64,000 nt of DNA from Biscogniauxia marginata (GCA_022695795.1 MU404064.1:186001-250000), one strand, 5' to 3'; counted from the stretch's first letter, positions 23,069 to 35,238 are shown. Program-made: numbers and translations. Notes: generated by a model from the letters alone, not told the origin.

Positions 23069-25210
23069 TTAAAATATTTTCATCAAGTGGCCAAGGTCGG
23101 AATCGTATTCCTCGCATGGCAGCATCTCCTTTCCCCGGGGATCTGCCACCTCCTCAAACGCCTTATCAAATACCCCCGTGTCGTCACGAACGCGAGCGCT
23201 CAGCGTTGCATGCCCACACCTAGTAAATAGTCCCGGGCCCCTTTCATGGATGGCACGCAGAAGTAGACCTCGAATCTCGGCGCTTCGCCTCGAGGTGCCC
23301 ACGGCGTTCGAGGCATGCTGAACCTCGAAAAGTGGTAAGAAATATAGGGCAGCGTCCTCCGAATTCCCCTCTAGTTCTTGCGGCAGCACGTCCCACGACG
23401 CAATTGACGTCACCAAGGACCCCAAACCAGTGTCTGTCAGCTCGAGTGTGAAAGACCGGGACTGCCTACCGTTTCCCAGTTGCTTAGCAATGACGGAATT
23501 CAGGATGCCGCGCAGGCGCAGATATCCCACGTATCTCTCGCCTCCACCACCCTCACCCGCATCTTCGCCTCGTGGCTCGGTCGTCAAATGGATTTCAGTG
23601 ACGGACGCGAGGAATCGTATGTCTTTGCCAGAGTACCTCGCAACCTGAGGTATAGTAATTCCACCAGTGACAGAGGCCCATGACCATGTCGGTGCGATAT
23701 CGTTTCGCATCGGCCTTCGGCTGCCGTCTTTCCCTTCCTGATGTACGCGGTTTACCACCCACGCCATCTGTATTTCAATCCGGTCCCTCCAAAGGCCGGC
23801 ATAGTAGCTGGTCTCAATAACACGACCTAGGTGCTCGGCGACGCCCGAGATGGCTATTAACTTGTCCCGGAGGAATGTTAGACCACACTCGGAGTACGTG
23901 CCGACGATGCTAGCCCACTGGCCGAGGGCTTGCTCAACCCTGACATTCTCATCCTCCGCCGACGCCCTCAGCAGCAGTGGCGAGCCCTGCTTGCACCCAA
24001 TGTCGGTCGATCCATCTAGCATAGTGCGCGTGGGCCAGACCTCGACGCGCCAGGGCATGGTTTCGCACAGCGTGTGACTCGCGCAATCCCAGAAGACCTG
24101 TTCGGCGGCGAAGTGAACGACCCGGGGAGATAGGAGACGCTCCTGTACGACCCAGCTCCGACGATTTAGTGGAGCATCGCCCACTTCGGTCCCGAAGTAC
24201 TCATGATCGACAGCGCGGAAGCGCCCCCGAAGCCTCCCGTTGTCGATCTCGAGGGTGCCAGACCCGATATTGGCTGGGTTACGGTCCGTGAAGAGCCCGG
24301 CGTACGGATCCGGCGCCTTCGTCGCGGCGAGCGTGCAGAGCGCGTGCCGGTACACCTGCAACATAGTCGCGGACTCGCGTTGCCAGTCCGGGGCTGAATC
24401 TTGCAATATACAGAGAGAATCGATCCAGATATAGTTGACGCCTAGGCGCCGGCAGACTTGGATCGCGTGTCGGAAGTTGTCCGGTAAACTGGAGCCTTCT
24501 ATACCCTTCTTTAGGGCCCCCATGTTGCTTTGGCGGAGCGTGAGGATGTTTGCCTTGCCCCAACAATGGCTCAGGCTGATGTAGGGACCTATGACGTCCG
24601 TTTCAGCCGTCTCGATAAGCCGGGCACCACTAGGAAGAATCTCAATGAGGCGTGTTGGGTACCAGTGCCCTGCAGGGATTGATTTGGAACAGAGTGAATG
24701 GCTACCCTGGCATTCATTCAAACAGTTGCGGATGAACTGCATCGTTTCTTCAGACGCGGTGTTCGTACTCGATGGGTACTCGGGGACCTCATATTCTACA
24801 GTCTCTCTGCACAGTTCCAGCATTACCCACATGTACTGATCCTTAAAGGTAAGCGAAATGGTAACCCGATCACCAAAGTGGTCCACATCCAGTGCGTAGG
24901 TGACCTGCATGCGATCATTATTATCGATTGTATGGTCCTCATATTTGGCATTGATTTTATGCCATAGGCGCTGACACGAGTGGCACCCGGCCGCTTGGGT
25001 CTTGAGCTGCGAAGGGGAAATCACAGAGCTTCTTTCGGACGACCATCGCTCGGCCTCATGCTGCTTTAATTCTAGCGATGTAACGAAAGTCATAGGGACC
25101 TCGAAAATGGCCAAACATTCTTCGCACAGCATGGTCCAGAGGTGTGGTAGTAATGTTTTAAAACCTTTGGCTGTATTGATAAGCATCTTGAGTTCTCTTC
25201 CTTCAACCAT
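23069..25210 (-). CDS. HET-domain protein (heterokaryon incompatibility type)
   Basis: Single exon, up to 713 residues. HET landmarks are clear: YISLSHCWGKANILTL (about 210-225), the block HAIQVCRRLGVNYIWIDSLC (248-267) followed by ILQD, and RRSWVVQERLLSPRVVHF further on. Ahead of it is a Cys-rich segment with CEEC and CHSCQRLW, a common leader of long HET proteins. HET proteins trigger cell death on non-self recognition in some fungi, but most members are uncharacterised. The start could be 25210 or the internal ATG at 25132, just before LCEECLAIF. The frame is intact. Nearby small membrane and secreted protein genes suit an accessory, rapidly changing locus. Confidence 0.9.
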   Translation of the reverse strand: MVEGRELKMLINTAKGFKTLLPHLWTMLCEECLAIFEVPMTFVTSLELKQHEAERWSSERSSVISPSQLKTQAAGCHSCQRLWHKINAKYEDHTIDNNDRMQVTYALDVDHFGDRVTISLTFKDQYMWVMLELCRETVEYEVPEYPSSTNTASEETMQFIRNCLNECQGSHSLCSKSIPAGHWYPTRLIEILPSGARLIETAETDVIGPYISLSHCWGKANILTLRQSNMGALKKGIEGSSLPDNFRHAIQVCRRLGVNYIWIDSLCILQDSAPDWQRESATMLQVYRHALCTLAATKAPDPYAGLFTDRNPANIGSGTLEIDNGRLRGRFRAVDHEYFGTEVGDAPLNRRSWVVQERLLSPRVVHFAAEQVFWDCASHTLCETMPWRVEVWPTRTMLDGSTDIGCKQGSPLLLRASAEDENVRVEQALGQWASIVGTYSECGLTFLRDKLIAISGVAEHLGRVIETSYYAGLWRDRIEIQMAWVVNRVHQEGKDGSRRPMRNDIAPTWSWASVTGGITIPQVARYSGKDIRFLASVTEIHLTTEPRGEDAGEGGGGERYVGYLRLRGILNSVIAKQLGNGRQSRSFTLELTDTGLGSLVTSIASWDVLPQELEGNSEDAALYFLPLFEVQHASNAVGTSRRSAEIRGLLLRAIHERGPGLFTRCGHATLSARVRDDTGVFDKAFEEVADPRGKEMLPCEEYDSDLGHLMKIF

Positions 25211-25775
25211 GTCTCAGATCAGTTTCAAACATCAACCCCCACGCTCCATGTGGCCTGAGGTAGGGGACAAGGGGCCTTGAGATCCACTCAGCTAACGATG
25301 GCATTGGGGGCGACAAAATCTACAAAGAGAAAAAACAATAAAGACGAAGTTAAATACTCCAGAGGAATATTTATCTTGAACTATAAATTTATAGGAGAGT
25401 TTATCATAGGATGTGATATTTCGTGAGTACTGCAAGTTTATCGCGCTCAAGTTGAGAGGGAGCCAAGATATATCTCTAATTATGCATGAAGTAGGTAGCT
25501 TGGGTACATACTGTTTCGAAATCACCAAATGGCACGATGGAAAGCCTCAAAAATGGACTGACCATGGGCTGAGCGCCAACGCCTCCTGGTTAGAGAACTA
25601 GGGTTTACGTACTACAGGACCTTTGGTGATGGTTACTTAAATCGGCCGCAATCCTGTTGTGTTGGTCTGATAGTCCGCATATACAAACAGAGGTCTCTTT
25701 TGCAGTTATCATATACCCATGTTCAGCAGTTTATAACCACAATACCCTTTTGCTCTATCGACATCAGTTTAAGCC
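25211..25775. other. divergent spacer, HET gene and small membrane protein gene
   Basis: About 560 bases holding both promoters. No reading frame with recognisable content. Confidence 0.45.
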
Positions 25776-26020
25776 ATGCCGGCTATCGATCGCGAGCTAA
25801 TTGCTCGGGAGCTGCCACAGCTCATCACACGCGAGATGCACCACATGAGCGTCATACTAAGAAGAGATGTGGATCATCGGGCATTAGAGACACTTGGTGT
25901 TGGTTAGTATTTACGATTTGTCTATTCGTGCCATCCACGCTGACTCATTTCTCCGAACCAGTCCTTACCTGTATTTTCGGCGTCGGTGGTTGGATGTACT
26001 GGATGATGAAGCAAAAATGA
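25776..26020 (+). CDS. small single-pass membrane protein, two exons
   Basis: Exons 25776-25902 and 25962-26020 join to 186 bases, 61 residues. The first exon codes a charged helix (MPAIDRELIARELPQLITRE). A 59-base intron (donor GTTAGT, branch GCTGAC, acceptor ACCAG) interrupts a Val codon. The second exon supplies one hydrophobic segment, LTCIFGVGGWMYWMMKQK, with a Lys-ended tail. The splice signals, the clean frame across the join and the helix-plus-anchor design support a real gene that single-frame scans miss. I do not recognise the family. It is divergent from the HET gene 565 bases away. Alternative: a chance frame; the good branch site argues against this. Confidence 0.5.
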
Positions 26021-26989
26021 ACGACAAGCGTGAGGGAGACAGTACAGACAATATTCTACACACCAAACCCTTTACTTCTTCGATAGAAGCCCAACGCCCA
26101 TGAATACACGCCGCTTCAGGGGAGGAAGACGGTGTACTACTGGTGCCGGGGAAGAATTACTTCGCCAGTGCAACCGGCAAGCGGATGTATCACACAACTA
26201 GGCTACGAAATCCCTTCGAGAGATTTTGAGAGGCAGTGGATGTTGGGCGGCAGATGATTATATGGGATGATAGGTTCACACCAATGCGCATCCTGGGAAT
26301 GTGCAAAGCAGCCCGCGAGCAAAGGGGTTCCAGGCATACATGACGTTACTATGAGGGTCATGTTTTCGATATAAATATTTATTTTCTATGGAAAAGTAAT
26401 ACGAGTATTAATTTCGAATCGTCTTCATGCGCAGAACAAGAGAATTAGTGAGAGCCGGGTGCTTGTTGTTAAAACTGAAAGATGGGGTTTCTACCCTTAC
26501 TATACGATCATACAAATTTACAGTAATCATTTCGTCTTCAGCATCTGAGAACTAAAATTTTCAAGTAAAATCCTGTAAAACGTTTGGATATGCGGTAGAG
26601 AGAATCGGTGAGGTAACTATGGGACTGTGACGCTAATATTATTTCAAGGGGTACAGTAGTATATATTGTGTCCTCCTTGGGAGTTTCCAAAAGGGCCTGA
26701 GCGAAAATATTCACAGCATAATGAGCATAAATGTAAGAGGTGTAAAAGATCAATAAAACGTAGAGTAGGTAGTCTTTGTCAAAACAGAAAGCAAACTAAT
26801 AGTACAGGACCCGTCCCCAAAGGAATCTCACTGCCCAGCCCCTATCGCGAATCGCGAATCGCTCTAAACAATGTACGGAAAACATCCAAGCGTATATGCT
26901 ACCGATTACCAACAATCATAGCCAGGAGGAGAAAGAAATACAGCCCATACTTGGGATAAATACAGCTAAGTCATAATGAATTAGACTAT
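26021..26989. other. intergenic, 3' flanks
   Basis: Between convergent small genes. It contains short frames without motifs and AT-rich stretches. Nothing supported. Confidence 0.45.
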
Positions 26990-27562
26990 TCACTCGACCT
27001 TGCCGGTGTAGTCCATCTTCAGCCAGCCATAGTTGACCATGGGGCCCTTAGGATACTGAATGGAAATGGCACCGCATCGGTTGATATCGTTCTTAGAGAA
27101 CTCGCCCAGGAGCTCCTTGACGCGCTTGATGGTGATCTTCTCGCTGGTACCCTCAAGCTTCAGCATGATACCGGGGTCGGAGCCGCCAACGTTCCTCTTG
27201 CCGGTGATCTGTTCGCCCTGGCCGTACTGTAAAGGAGGAGATCATTTGGTTAGTGACATGTATGTATATTTACCAGGATGATGGATTGAGTGAAAGAAAA
27301 TGTGTAAAACGTGTATAATATTTATTAGTTGTGGGGCTTGTTGAAAACTTACGCTACGGTCAGGATCCGAAGCAATGATCTTGTCGACGTTCCTGGAGAT
27401 ATCATCTAGGTTGGCATGAGTCTGAGTCTTGCACAATGGGTGACCGTGCTTAGAGACTGCCTCCAGCTGCCAGTCAGCGGTTCGGGGGTCAATGGCAGCA
27501 GCAGAGCTGAGGGAAGCAGCGGCAAGGCTGGCAATAGTAACGAAAGTAGCAGTGAACTTCAT
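26990..27562 (-). CDS. small secreted protein, candidate effector
   Basis: Two exons, 27562-27353 and 27226-26990; 447 bases, 148 residues. The intron has donor GTAAGT and acceptor TTTACAG, and the join falls between codons. A clear signal peptide (MKFTATFVTIASLAAASLSS) is cut near residue 23. The mature part, about 125 residues, has only two Cys (PLCK, NRCG), which could form one disulfide. It ends in a Gly- and aromatic-containing stretch (GPMVNYGWLKMDYTGK). No known domain is recognised. The CA-rich leader and a TATA box upstream suggest strong expression. Could be an effector, an antimicrobial or a wall-associated protein; the sequence does not decide. Confidence 0.82.
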
Positions 27563-30500
27563 GTTGATTGATATTTTAAGTAAGAGTTTGTTGGGTGTTA
27601 ATTTCGAGTTGTTGTTAAGAAAGTTGGCTTGATATTGTTGTGCTGATGTTGTTGTTGTGTTGTTGATGCTGATGCTGATGATGAGGAGACGAACAATCAA
27701 ACAAGCAGAGGCGACAGTTTATATAGAAACTTTCAACTGATGTTCTACTCTCGAGACCTGCAGCATTTTGGGACGATAACCATCAGCCAGGTAAGTGCAA
27801 GGCTGATTTTCCTGTTGAGAACGGATTCAAGATGCAATCCATCATCAACGCCAGAGTCCTCATCTATACCCCACTGTCAGCAAATCACAAGGGGAAACCT
27901 TCAATACGGATTCAGAAACATAGAGACCCGTATCATTCGAACACTTGAATGGATTCTAAGACAACTTGGCAGACTCTGTGCGCTCTTAGAACCACTTGAT
28001 TATGGCACAGCCAGGCCTTCCTAAGTCATCATTGTCATCATGGAATGAAACCGAATTCCTATTCAATATTCTTCATTACGTCGTAATTTCGAACAACTGC
28101 ATCTAAAACCTTTGGTCTAGGCACAACAAGGTTATTTCCGGCACCATGAAGTAGTCTGTAGGAATGCCGAGATCTAAGATGTGTTTACGTGCGTCATGTC
28201 AGGGTATCTTTAAGCTAGAATGAAGCTAGGGGGACTGGGGAAAGAGCCAGCCCTACTTGGTCAGGCCTAGCATAGTCAAAAATGGAAGTACGTCTAAAGA
28301 TTGACGATGATGAACCTATAAACTATTATTATAAAGTGAAGGTTTATGCACGGGCTGATCGTCATGCTAGTTTAGGATGTCATAAACTTCTCGCCACAAC
28401 CACGTTGCTGTCGAGCTACTCAAAGTATTCTACGGCTTAAATTATAAGAAGGCTAGGTACTCAATGATACACTTACTTTCTCCAGATCCTCATAGCCTCA
28501 TATCTAATCTAAGTTCATCGTAAGCTGCTTAACTACATTATAACTGTCTGACCTAATACGGATACATTCCTGCATAGTGCAGATCGTTGTGGTTCCTGAA
28601 TGTAATACTGTCAGCCAATTTAGGGTCTGGGCTGACAATGTTCTCCCTTTTCTCTCGCCGTTGTGGGGAATATTTCCATGCGCCTGGGGCCGCATTCCCG
28701 ATGATGAGCTAACTACCTACATAAGTAGATAGCCAATTGCATATAACTTGGCAAAGAGCTAAAGCTGACGAATACGTTTTTGAGCCCATAACTCCATACT
28801 CCGCGAAGGTCACAATTGAGAATACTCACTATTATCGTTAATCACTACCTAGCAGAGAAGGTTACTATAGCCTTATACCCAAGGCTTATAGTACAAGCCT
28901 CGCGATATAGCTTGGTCTTTTGTTGCTATATTCGAGTGTCATTCCCTTCATAAGCTACAGGAGTGTTCCTATAGAATTAGCCAAGCTAGCCAAGCTAGCC
29001 AAGTTAGCTTAGCTATAAGGATTCACCCCGCGCAAAAATAGCGCTGACTATGCACCCAAGTTAAACCATTGCAGGGCGAGAGTTACGTAAAGAGACTCAG
29101 CTTTGAGAGGCGCATGGGATTGAATCCTTGTATACCAGTACACTAAGTAGGTATGTAATCGACGTTGAGCTCAACAATAAGTGATATGGTGCTGAGCCGC
29201 TTTTTCGGACCCAACTAAGGAGAGGAAGAGGGATTATTATGACGTGGTTCCTGGATGAGTAATTGGCGGCTGAAAGACGTTGGTATCCAGTTGGAGTGAG
29301 CTGAGGCTAGGTTTTGGCGATCCTGCGTATCCATAATGAACAGAGGAAAGGAAGACGAGGGAGGGTAAAAATTAGCGATCCACCGAAACCTCTCGCTACA
29401 TATTAATAAAGTAAAATAACCTATAAATAAAGAGCTTGCTTTATAGATCATTGGAATATTGTTGTTCCGTAAGAAGCCTTTCCTAATGCACTGAGTGACG
29501 TGATGACTATGGAAACAAATATCTAGATAATTACCGCTACTAGCTTTGGGTACAAAAATAATTATGATAGAATTACCTACTGGTAAAATAATGTTTTCGA
29601 CTTCCAGTCGCTGAGGTAGTGTTACAGCTCGTTTACTCGATTGGCAATTAATATTAAGCGAAACATGAGTAAAGGGAAAGGTGAAATTATAATACCGTAA
29701 TAGCCTTGCATATAACTTGACCTGTAATTACTTACATTATTAAAATAGGTTATTATTTTGACTATTTTGTTATGAAGGTAGACAAGGGCCTTTATAGATT
29801 AATTAAACATGAGCTCCATTTGATTTCACTAAGCGTGGTTGCATATATTCCTATGATAATATAACACAGCTGCGGAAAGCTAGTTAACACTTATATATCT
29901 AGGTAGGTAGGTAAAGGTATAGCTTACTAGCTGTTGTCAAGCCTTTTTAATTAACTATTACATTCTTAATAAAAAGAATTACCTAGTATGAGTCATATAG
30001 GTATATTTGAAAGAAGCTGGATTGGAATAACCTTAGAGCAGACTTTAGGGTTAATGCTAGTTCATCGTTCAATGAAATAGAAAGAACTGCTATTTGCTAA
30101 GGAACTTGCCATATAAAAACATAGCGTATTTAGAAATTCCCATCACGACAGCCACTTAGCTACGGAGGAGAGCTCTTTACAGAATATACAGCATATTAGC
30201 GTGTGACCGCTCTTCGCCCTTCCTTTGTTCAGGCAATGAAAAAATTATCTGATAAGCCAACATTGTTCCCACGAAGCATTATTAACTTATATAATTCGTA
30301 GACGATATGCATATAGATATCGAAAGGACGCAAAAGTCGAAGGTGGTAATAGAGCGCAAGCCATGATGTTTGATTTTACTATATCATATAATAAGGCACA
30401 CGAATCTCACTAACAATTAGCTTTACTTGTTACTCTCAGACCGAACGCAGTTTTGAATTTGATACCTTAAAGATGTATCGTGGCCACCCTGATCGGGCTC

Positions 30501-30970
30501 AGAACCTATTAGTGGTAGGATGCTAACATTTTCATCGTATCAAGTGGTCCAATGGCTAGATCATCACTCAGCTATCGAAGACATTAATCACAAAGTGATT
30601 TAATTATCAAAAGGGCTAACAACTTAATTGATTGTCTTAAAACACGGCCATTGACTAGGTTCGGTGAAAGAAGGCAAACACAAAGCGACCAAATGTTTAG
30701 AAAACAATGCATTGTTAGGGAGTCACAGGAGTCACAACTGATGACTATGATATTTTATATTGATAAAGTATAATATAAATACTCGAGTTATCTTCTTATA
30801 CTTCCTACATAATTTACAAGCATAATCTAACCAGTACACTAAAGCAATATTAGAATACAGCCCTAACTATTCAACACAACAAAAGCTAGTCTCGCCTGGT
30901 TGCAAGCCTAGCTATCCTTCAGGAATCATCACGAAAAGATATACACCGTTAGATACCAACGATACAAAAA
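27563..30970. other. 3.4 kb AT-rich gene-poor region
   Basis: Apart from the promoter at its left end, this stretch is AT-rich, with frequent stops in all frames and no motif-bearing ORF. A short tandem run of AGCCAAGCT units lies at about 28978-29008. The composition fits decayed repeats affected by repeat-induced point mutation, but I could not identify an ancestral element. Confidence 0.5.
27718..27725 (-). promoter_or_regulatory. TATA box of the small secreted protein gene
   Basis: On the minus strand it reads TATATAAA, 156 bases before the ATG. It is followed by a leader rich in CAACA units, which is common in strongly expressed fungal genes. Inference from sequence and position. Confidence 0.5.
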
Positions 30971-31543
30971 ATGGCTACCGAAACACCACCCTCGGTCCTG
31001 CTCGTCAGCAACGACTACATCACCTTCATACTCACCCTCCCCGCCGCGAAGCAGTCCATCCTCCTCCAGAACATACTCAGCGACCTCGGCCCGGAAGCCG
31101 CCGCGGCCGGCGTCCCGCTCCCCAACGTGTCGGGCGCCGTGCTCGAGAAGGTCGTCAGCTGGTGCGAGCAGCACCGGGACGACGAGCTGCAGCAACAAAA
31201 ATCCAACAGCGGCACCAACAGCGGCAACGCCGACCACCCCAGCAACTGGACCAGGCGCGGCCACGACGAAGAAGCCAGGAGGGAGATGCCCGAGTGGGAC
31301 CGGGCCTTCTTCGCCTCGCTCGACCAGGCCGCGCTGTGCGACCTCGTCGAGGCGGCGAACTACATGGACGTGCCCCTGCTCCTGGACCGCGGGTGCCGCG
31401 TGATCGCGGACATGATGCGCGACCTCACCGTGCCGGAGATCCGCGAGATGTTCGGGATCGTGAACGACTTCACGCCCGAGGAGGAGGAGCGGGTCCTGCG
31501 GGAGTTCGAGTGGGCTGATCAGAACCGGGCGGGCATGTACTAG
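30971..31543 (+). CDS. SKP1-like protein (SCF ubiquitin ligase adaptor paralogue)
   Basis: Single exon, 190 residues. The N-terminus keeps the BTB/POZ-type SKP1 fold: SVLLVSNDYITFIL, SILLQNILSDLG, PLPNVSGAVLEKVVSWCEQH. The linker is expanded and rich in Asn, Gln and Gly. The C-terminal Skp1 dimerisation and F-box-binding part is clear: EWDRAFFASLDQAALCDLV, ANYMDVPLLLDRGCRVIADM, EIREMFGIVNDFTPEEEERV and EFEWADQN. SKP1 links F-box proteins to cullin in SCF complexes. Divergence from the highly conserved canonical SKP1, and the missing final WAFE-type context, indicate a paralogue and not the housekeeping gene. The ORF is very GC-rich inside an AT-rich region. Confidence 0.9.
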   Translation: MATETPPSVLLVSNDYITFILTLPAAKQSILLQNILSDLGPEAAAAGVPLPNVSGAVLEKVVSWCEQHRDDELQQQKSNSGTNSGNADHPSNWTRRGHDEEARREMPEWDRAFFASLDQAALCDLVEAANYMDVPLLLDRGCRVIADMMRDLTVPEIREMFGIVNDFTPEEEERVLREFEWADQNRAGMY

Positions 31544-32641
31544 GTAGGTATATCTCGAGCCCGGTGAGCCTTGGTTGCCTCCACCCCCAGGTTCACTATG
31601 ATATGGCGTGGACGACGTGGATAGATGGATAGTTAGATATAACTCAATTTAATAATGTTGCAGAGGGTTATTAGTCTAACATAAACCAGGCCGTGACACC
31701 TGATGACATACAATTAACCATGTCGCTAGAATTTCTTTTCCCTTAAGTCATAGTGATAGCCATATCAGCAGTTACATCGAGGAGGTACTCTTAAATATTA
31801 CCTCAAGACGCGCTCGATGAAGACCCAAGGTGATGGCAATGTCTCCACTTTGAGCACTTAATTATTATTGTACTCGAACCAAGTGCAGGCCTTAAAATAG
31901 GGGCAGAATAACACTGTTTATATTTCCCCTTTTTTGTGGCCAAAATCACCAGAAGGGGACACAGTAATGCTTATCTATTAATGGTACCTTTGAGTATATC
32001 TTTAATGACGATCTTACTATTAAGCATGTTGCTTATTAACTAGTGAACGGGCGACATGGACCAGTCGACTTCTATAATAACCATTGCCCGTTATCTAGGT
32101 ACATTTATAGGTATTTATGTGGGTGTAGTGTTTGAATAGTCAATGAGGCCTGTGGAAGCACTGCAGGGGGTTTCCGACGTGGGTTGCAGGATTTCAAGAA
32201 TATAATCCGGGCTCCATATTGTGGTTAGAAAGCAGAAAGCAGAAAGCAGAAACTGGTTAGTTGACTCTAGGCTCGTGTCCTAACGTGGCCTTCTATAAGC
32301 CAGGTAGTCTAGCAGACTCGCCAAAATAGCAATCAACACTGGAACGCGTGAATGAGATAGACAACGCTTTTGATTTCCTCTTAGATATTTTATTCCATCC
32401 TCCACTGTATTTTAGGGGGGGATAACTATCTACTAACCTTTTTGTTCCCGTGATCCCATGCCGTCGGCCCACATTCATGCTAAGAACTATATAACGCAGG
32501 CCTTCACCTACCTATTTGGTAGAAGCCCTAGTGTAGTGCATAAATGCTCCTCTAGAAATGCTAAATGAGACGGCGTGTGCCCCTTATAATGGGCAGTACA
32601 AAGCCGGAAGAAACGTGAATTCGTAAGGGCTGTGGGAGAGA
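31544..32641. other. intergenic between convergent genes
   Basis: 3' flanks of the SKP1-like and NAA15 genes. It contains a three-fold AGAAAGC repeat at about 32227-32248. No reading frame with recognisable content. Confidence 0.5.
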
Positions 32642-35238
32642 TTACGATGCAAATAGAGTGACTTCGGGCCATTTTTCATGGGATGCCTTCTTAAAGGCAT
32701 CAGCCTCGCTGCTACGCCACTGCCAAAGAAGGCCTAACGCTTCGGCTGCCGTCTCATAATCTATGCTCTCCAAGCTGAGCACGTTGGTCAAATCATTCTC
32801 GCACTGTTTCGCGTCTTCCCCGAGAAGCTTTCGGGTCTTGATGGCGGAGATGACATGGAGCGGGCTATCTTTGTGTTTCCTTTCGAACTCGGCATTGTAA
32901 CTCTTCAGGTCTGTCGAAGCCTCTATAGCAGTGAAACTAGATTTCAAGACATCGGCGACCTTGCTTGGTAAAGATGCAAGCTTCGTGTCAAGCACTTGAC
33001 GGAAACGTACCGCCTGTTCGTGGACTGTAGGGTTAGTGGCATCAATAGCCAATGCAGCATTCAAACATCGAAGAGCTAGGACATATTTTTCTTGAATATA
33101 TTAGCACATGACGTTAGAAGAGCCATCAAGAAAGGGAATTACCTCGCCTAATGAACACCTCAAACCCTGCGATTTGTCCGTCGATGTTCTTTGGGCTGAA
33201 CTGAAGGATGGGTGACAGGAACTTGGTGGCTTCGACCAAGGGCTCTGTTGTTGCAACGAGTTTCAGTCCGTTTGGATCGTCATCCTTCTTCAAGGGCTCC
33301 GCAGAACTGGCCTTAGATTTGTTCGGGTCTTGCTTAGCAGCCTTCTCAGCCGCTTCTCGCTCAGCCTTCTGTGCCTCCTTCTTGGCCTTCTTGGCTGCCT
33401 TTTTACGCTCAGCAGCATCGTCCCCATTTACATCGGCGGAGCCGTTAACCCCATTAGCCAGCTTCCTGCCATCAAACATGCCGATGTAGGCTGCAATTGC
33501 CCCTAACGAAGCACGGGTGTAGAACGGGTGCTCGCGAAGGTGGTCTTCCCACCGAACCATGTTCACATATGCACAGATCTGCCCTTTTCTCAGGGAAAAG
33601 CTGTGGAAGTCAAACTGATCTTCTTGCCACACGTCGAAAATGGTATACACAGAGTGAAACCGTTTAAGGGCTAAGCCGATATTTCCCTTGCGCACAGACG
33701 CCTCGCCATCTTCTGTGAGGTACCATACGCTCTGCATGTCGAGTAAATCATTGAGAGGGCCACCTGAAGAGTCATTCCTGGTGAACAATGCCATCGTCTT
33801 TAGGGCAGCTTCGCTCTCGTTGTTTCGTAGTTGGTATTTTGCCGCCTTGGTGTTGATATATCGGTCCTTCAAGTCAAGGTTTCGAGCGTGATTCATAGTC
33901 TCCGAGGCTTTCTGGGTGTTGCCGTAGTGCTTCCATATCCTGGCTTTAGTCATATGAAACTCAACACTATTGGGTACTAGTTCAATTCCTTTGTTGACGA
34001 GCTCCATGGCCCTGTCAAGGTCGCGGGACAGGTGGTAGTTGTAGTGCTGGGCCAGGTAATATAAGCCTGCTGGCTCGCCTTTCGGAGCTCCGTCGTTAGC
34101 CGGTGTTTCTGTTTCAGGAGCCGCCCTTTTCGAGTCGAGGTACTCCTGCGCCAAGGATCCCAGTGTTTCCTTTTTGAAAGGATCACGGTACAAATGCTTG
34201 AGGTTTGCAAACGTTGAGGGAACTCCTTTGTCCAGCATTAATGTCAGATATTTCTTTGCTGCTTCCCTAAAATCATCACCTAGAAGAACTGTTAACCATC
34301 GCGGAAAAGCTAATTAATGTTTACCGTGACCTACCAGTAAGGAAATCTAGGGGCAATCGTTTTGCGCCATCACAGCGCGGGTTCTTCTTAGCGTATTCGT
34401 CGTAGACGGCATTCCGCGCTGATAGATCATTGGGGTCAAGCCCCATTACTTCAATGAGCTTGTTATAATAATCTGGGTGCTCGGAATTTCGATCTAATAG
34501 AGTGCGGTATGCTTTGACAGCCTCGTCCTTCCTGCCAAGCTTAGCCAGGTACTCGGCCCGCAGCTCCAACACAGCTAGGCGGTCCAGGTTGTGCTTCGCA
34601 ATAGACTCGAGGTGAGTTAAGGCTTTCTCATAGTCGCCCATCTCGGCAATTATTGAGTTTTTATACATGGTGGCTTCGGAGTTCTCGTAGTCGGTTTTGG
34701 ACGGCGGGGTCTTCAGAGATTCCTCGTATGTGGTCAGAACCTTTTCGGCCTGGGATAGGTCGCCGGCTAGGTGGTGTGCGACGGCGAGGGCCGTCCAGTT
34801 CTGTCTCACTTGAGGTCTGGCCTGGAGCATGGCCGTCCTGCTCTGTATGTACCCTTGGTAATCGCGCATCTGGATCTGTAGGAAAGCGAGGTCTCTCTGG
34901 ATCTGGTGGGAGTCGGGCTCGAGCTTCAGGGCGAACTTGTACGCTTTGATGGCCTCCTCAAAGTTCTTCTGGTGCCGGTACAACAAGCCATAGACATGCC
35001 AACATATATGCGACTTCATATCTGCGGTCAGGGCCTCCTTCCCCAAAGCAAAGGCCTCATCCGTCTTGCCCTGCTGGTTGATGATCAGGGCCTTCATGGC
35101 CATGGTGTCTCCATGTCTCGGGTTCTTCTTGAGGATCTGCTCGGCAGCCTTCAGGCCCCTCTTGTAGTGCTTATCCTCATAGTTCCGGATAACTTGGCGA
35201 AAGAGGGCATTCTCCTTCGTACTCAGAGGCTGAGGCAT
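32642..35238 (-). CDS. NAA15: NatA N-terminal acetyltransferase auxiliary subunit
   Basis: Three exons, 35238-34335, 34279-33143 and 33075-32642; 2475 bases, 824 residues, close to the usual 800-870 of the family. Both introns interrupt Gly/Ala codons in phase 1, and the joins read through DFLTGDDFREAAKKYL and FIRRALRCLNAALAID. The N-terminus MPQPLSTKENALFRQVIRNY and KHYKRGLKAAEQIL are diagnostic for Naa15/Nat1. TPR-like helical repeats fill most of the protein. A Lys/Ala/Glu-rich segment (KKAAKKAKKEAQKAEREAAE) near residues 570-600 matches the charged region seen in this subunit. It anchors the catalytic subunit Naa10 to ribosomes for co-translational acetylation of Ser, Ala, Thr and Gly N-termini. 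Housekeeping gene. Confidence 0.95.

Noticed and set aside
26666..26959. 97-codon plus frame downstream of the small secreted protein
   Set aside because: Basic and repetitive, antisense to the probable 3' UTR of a well-supported gene.
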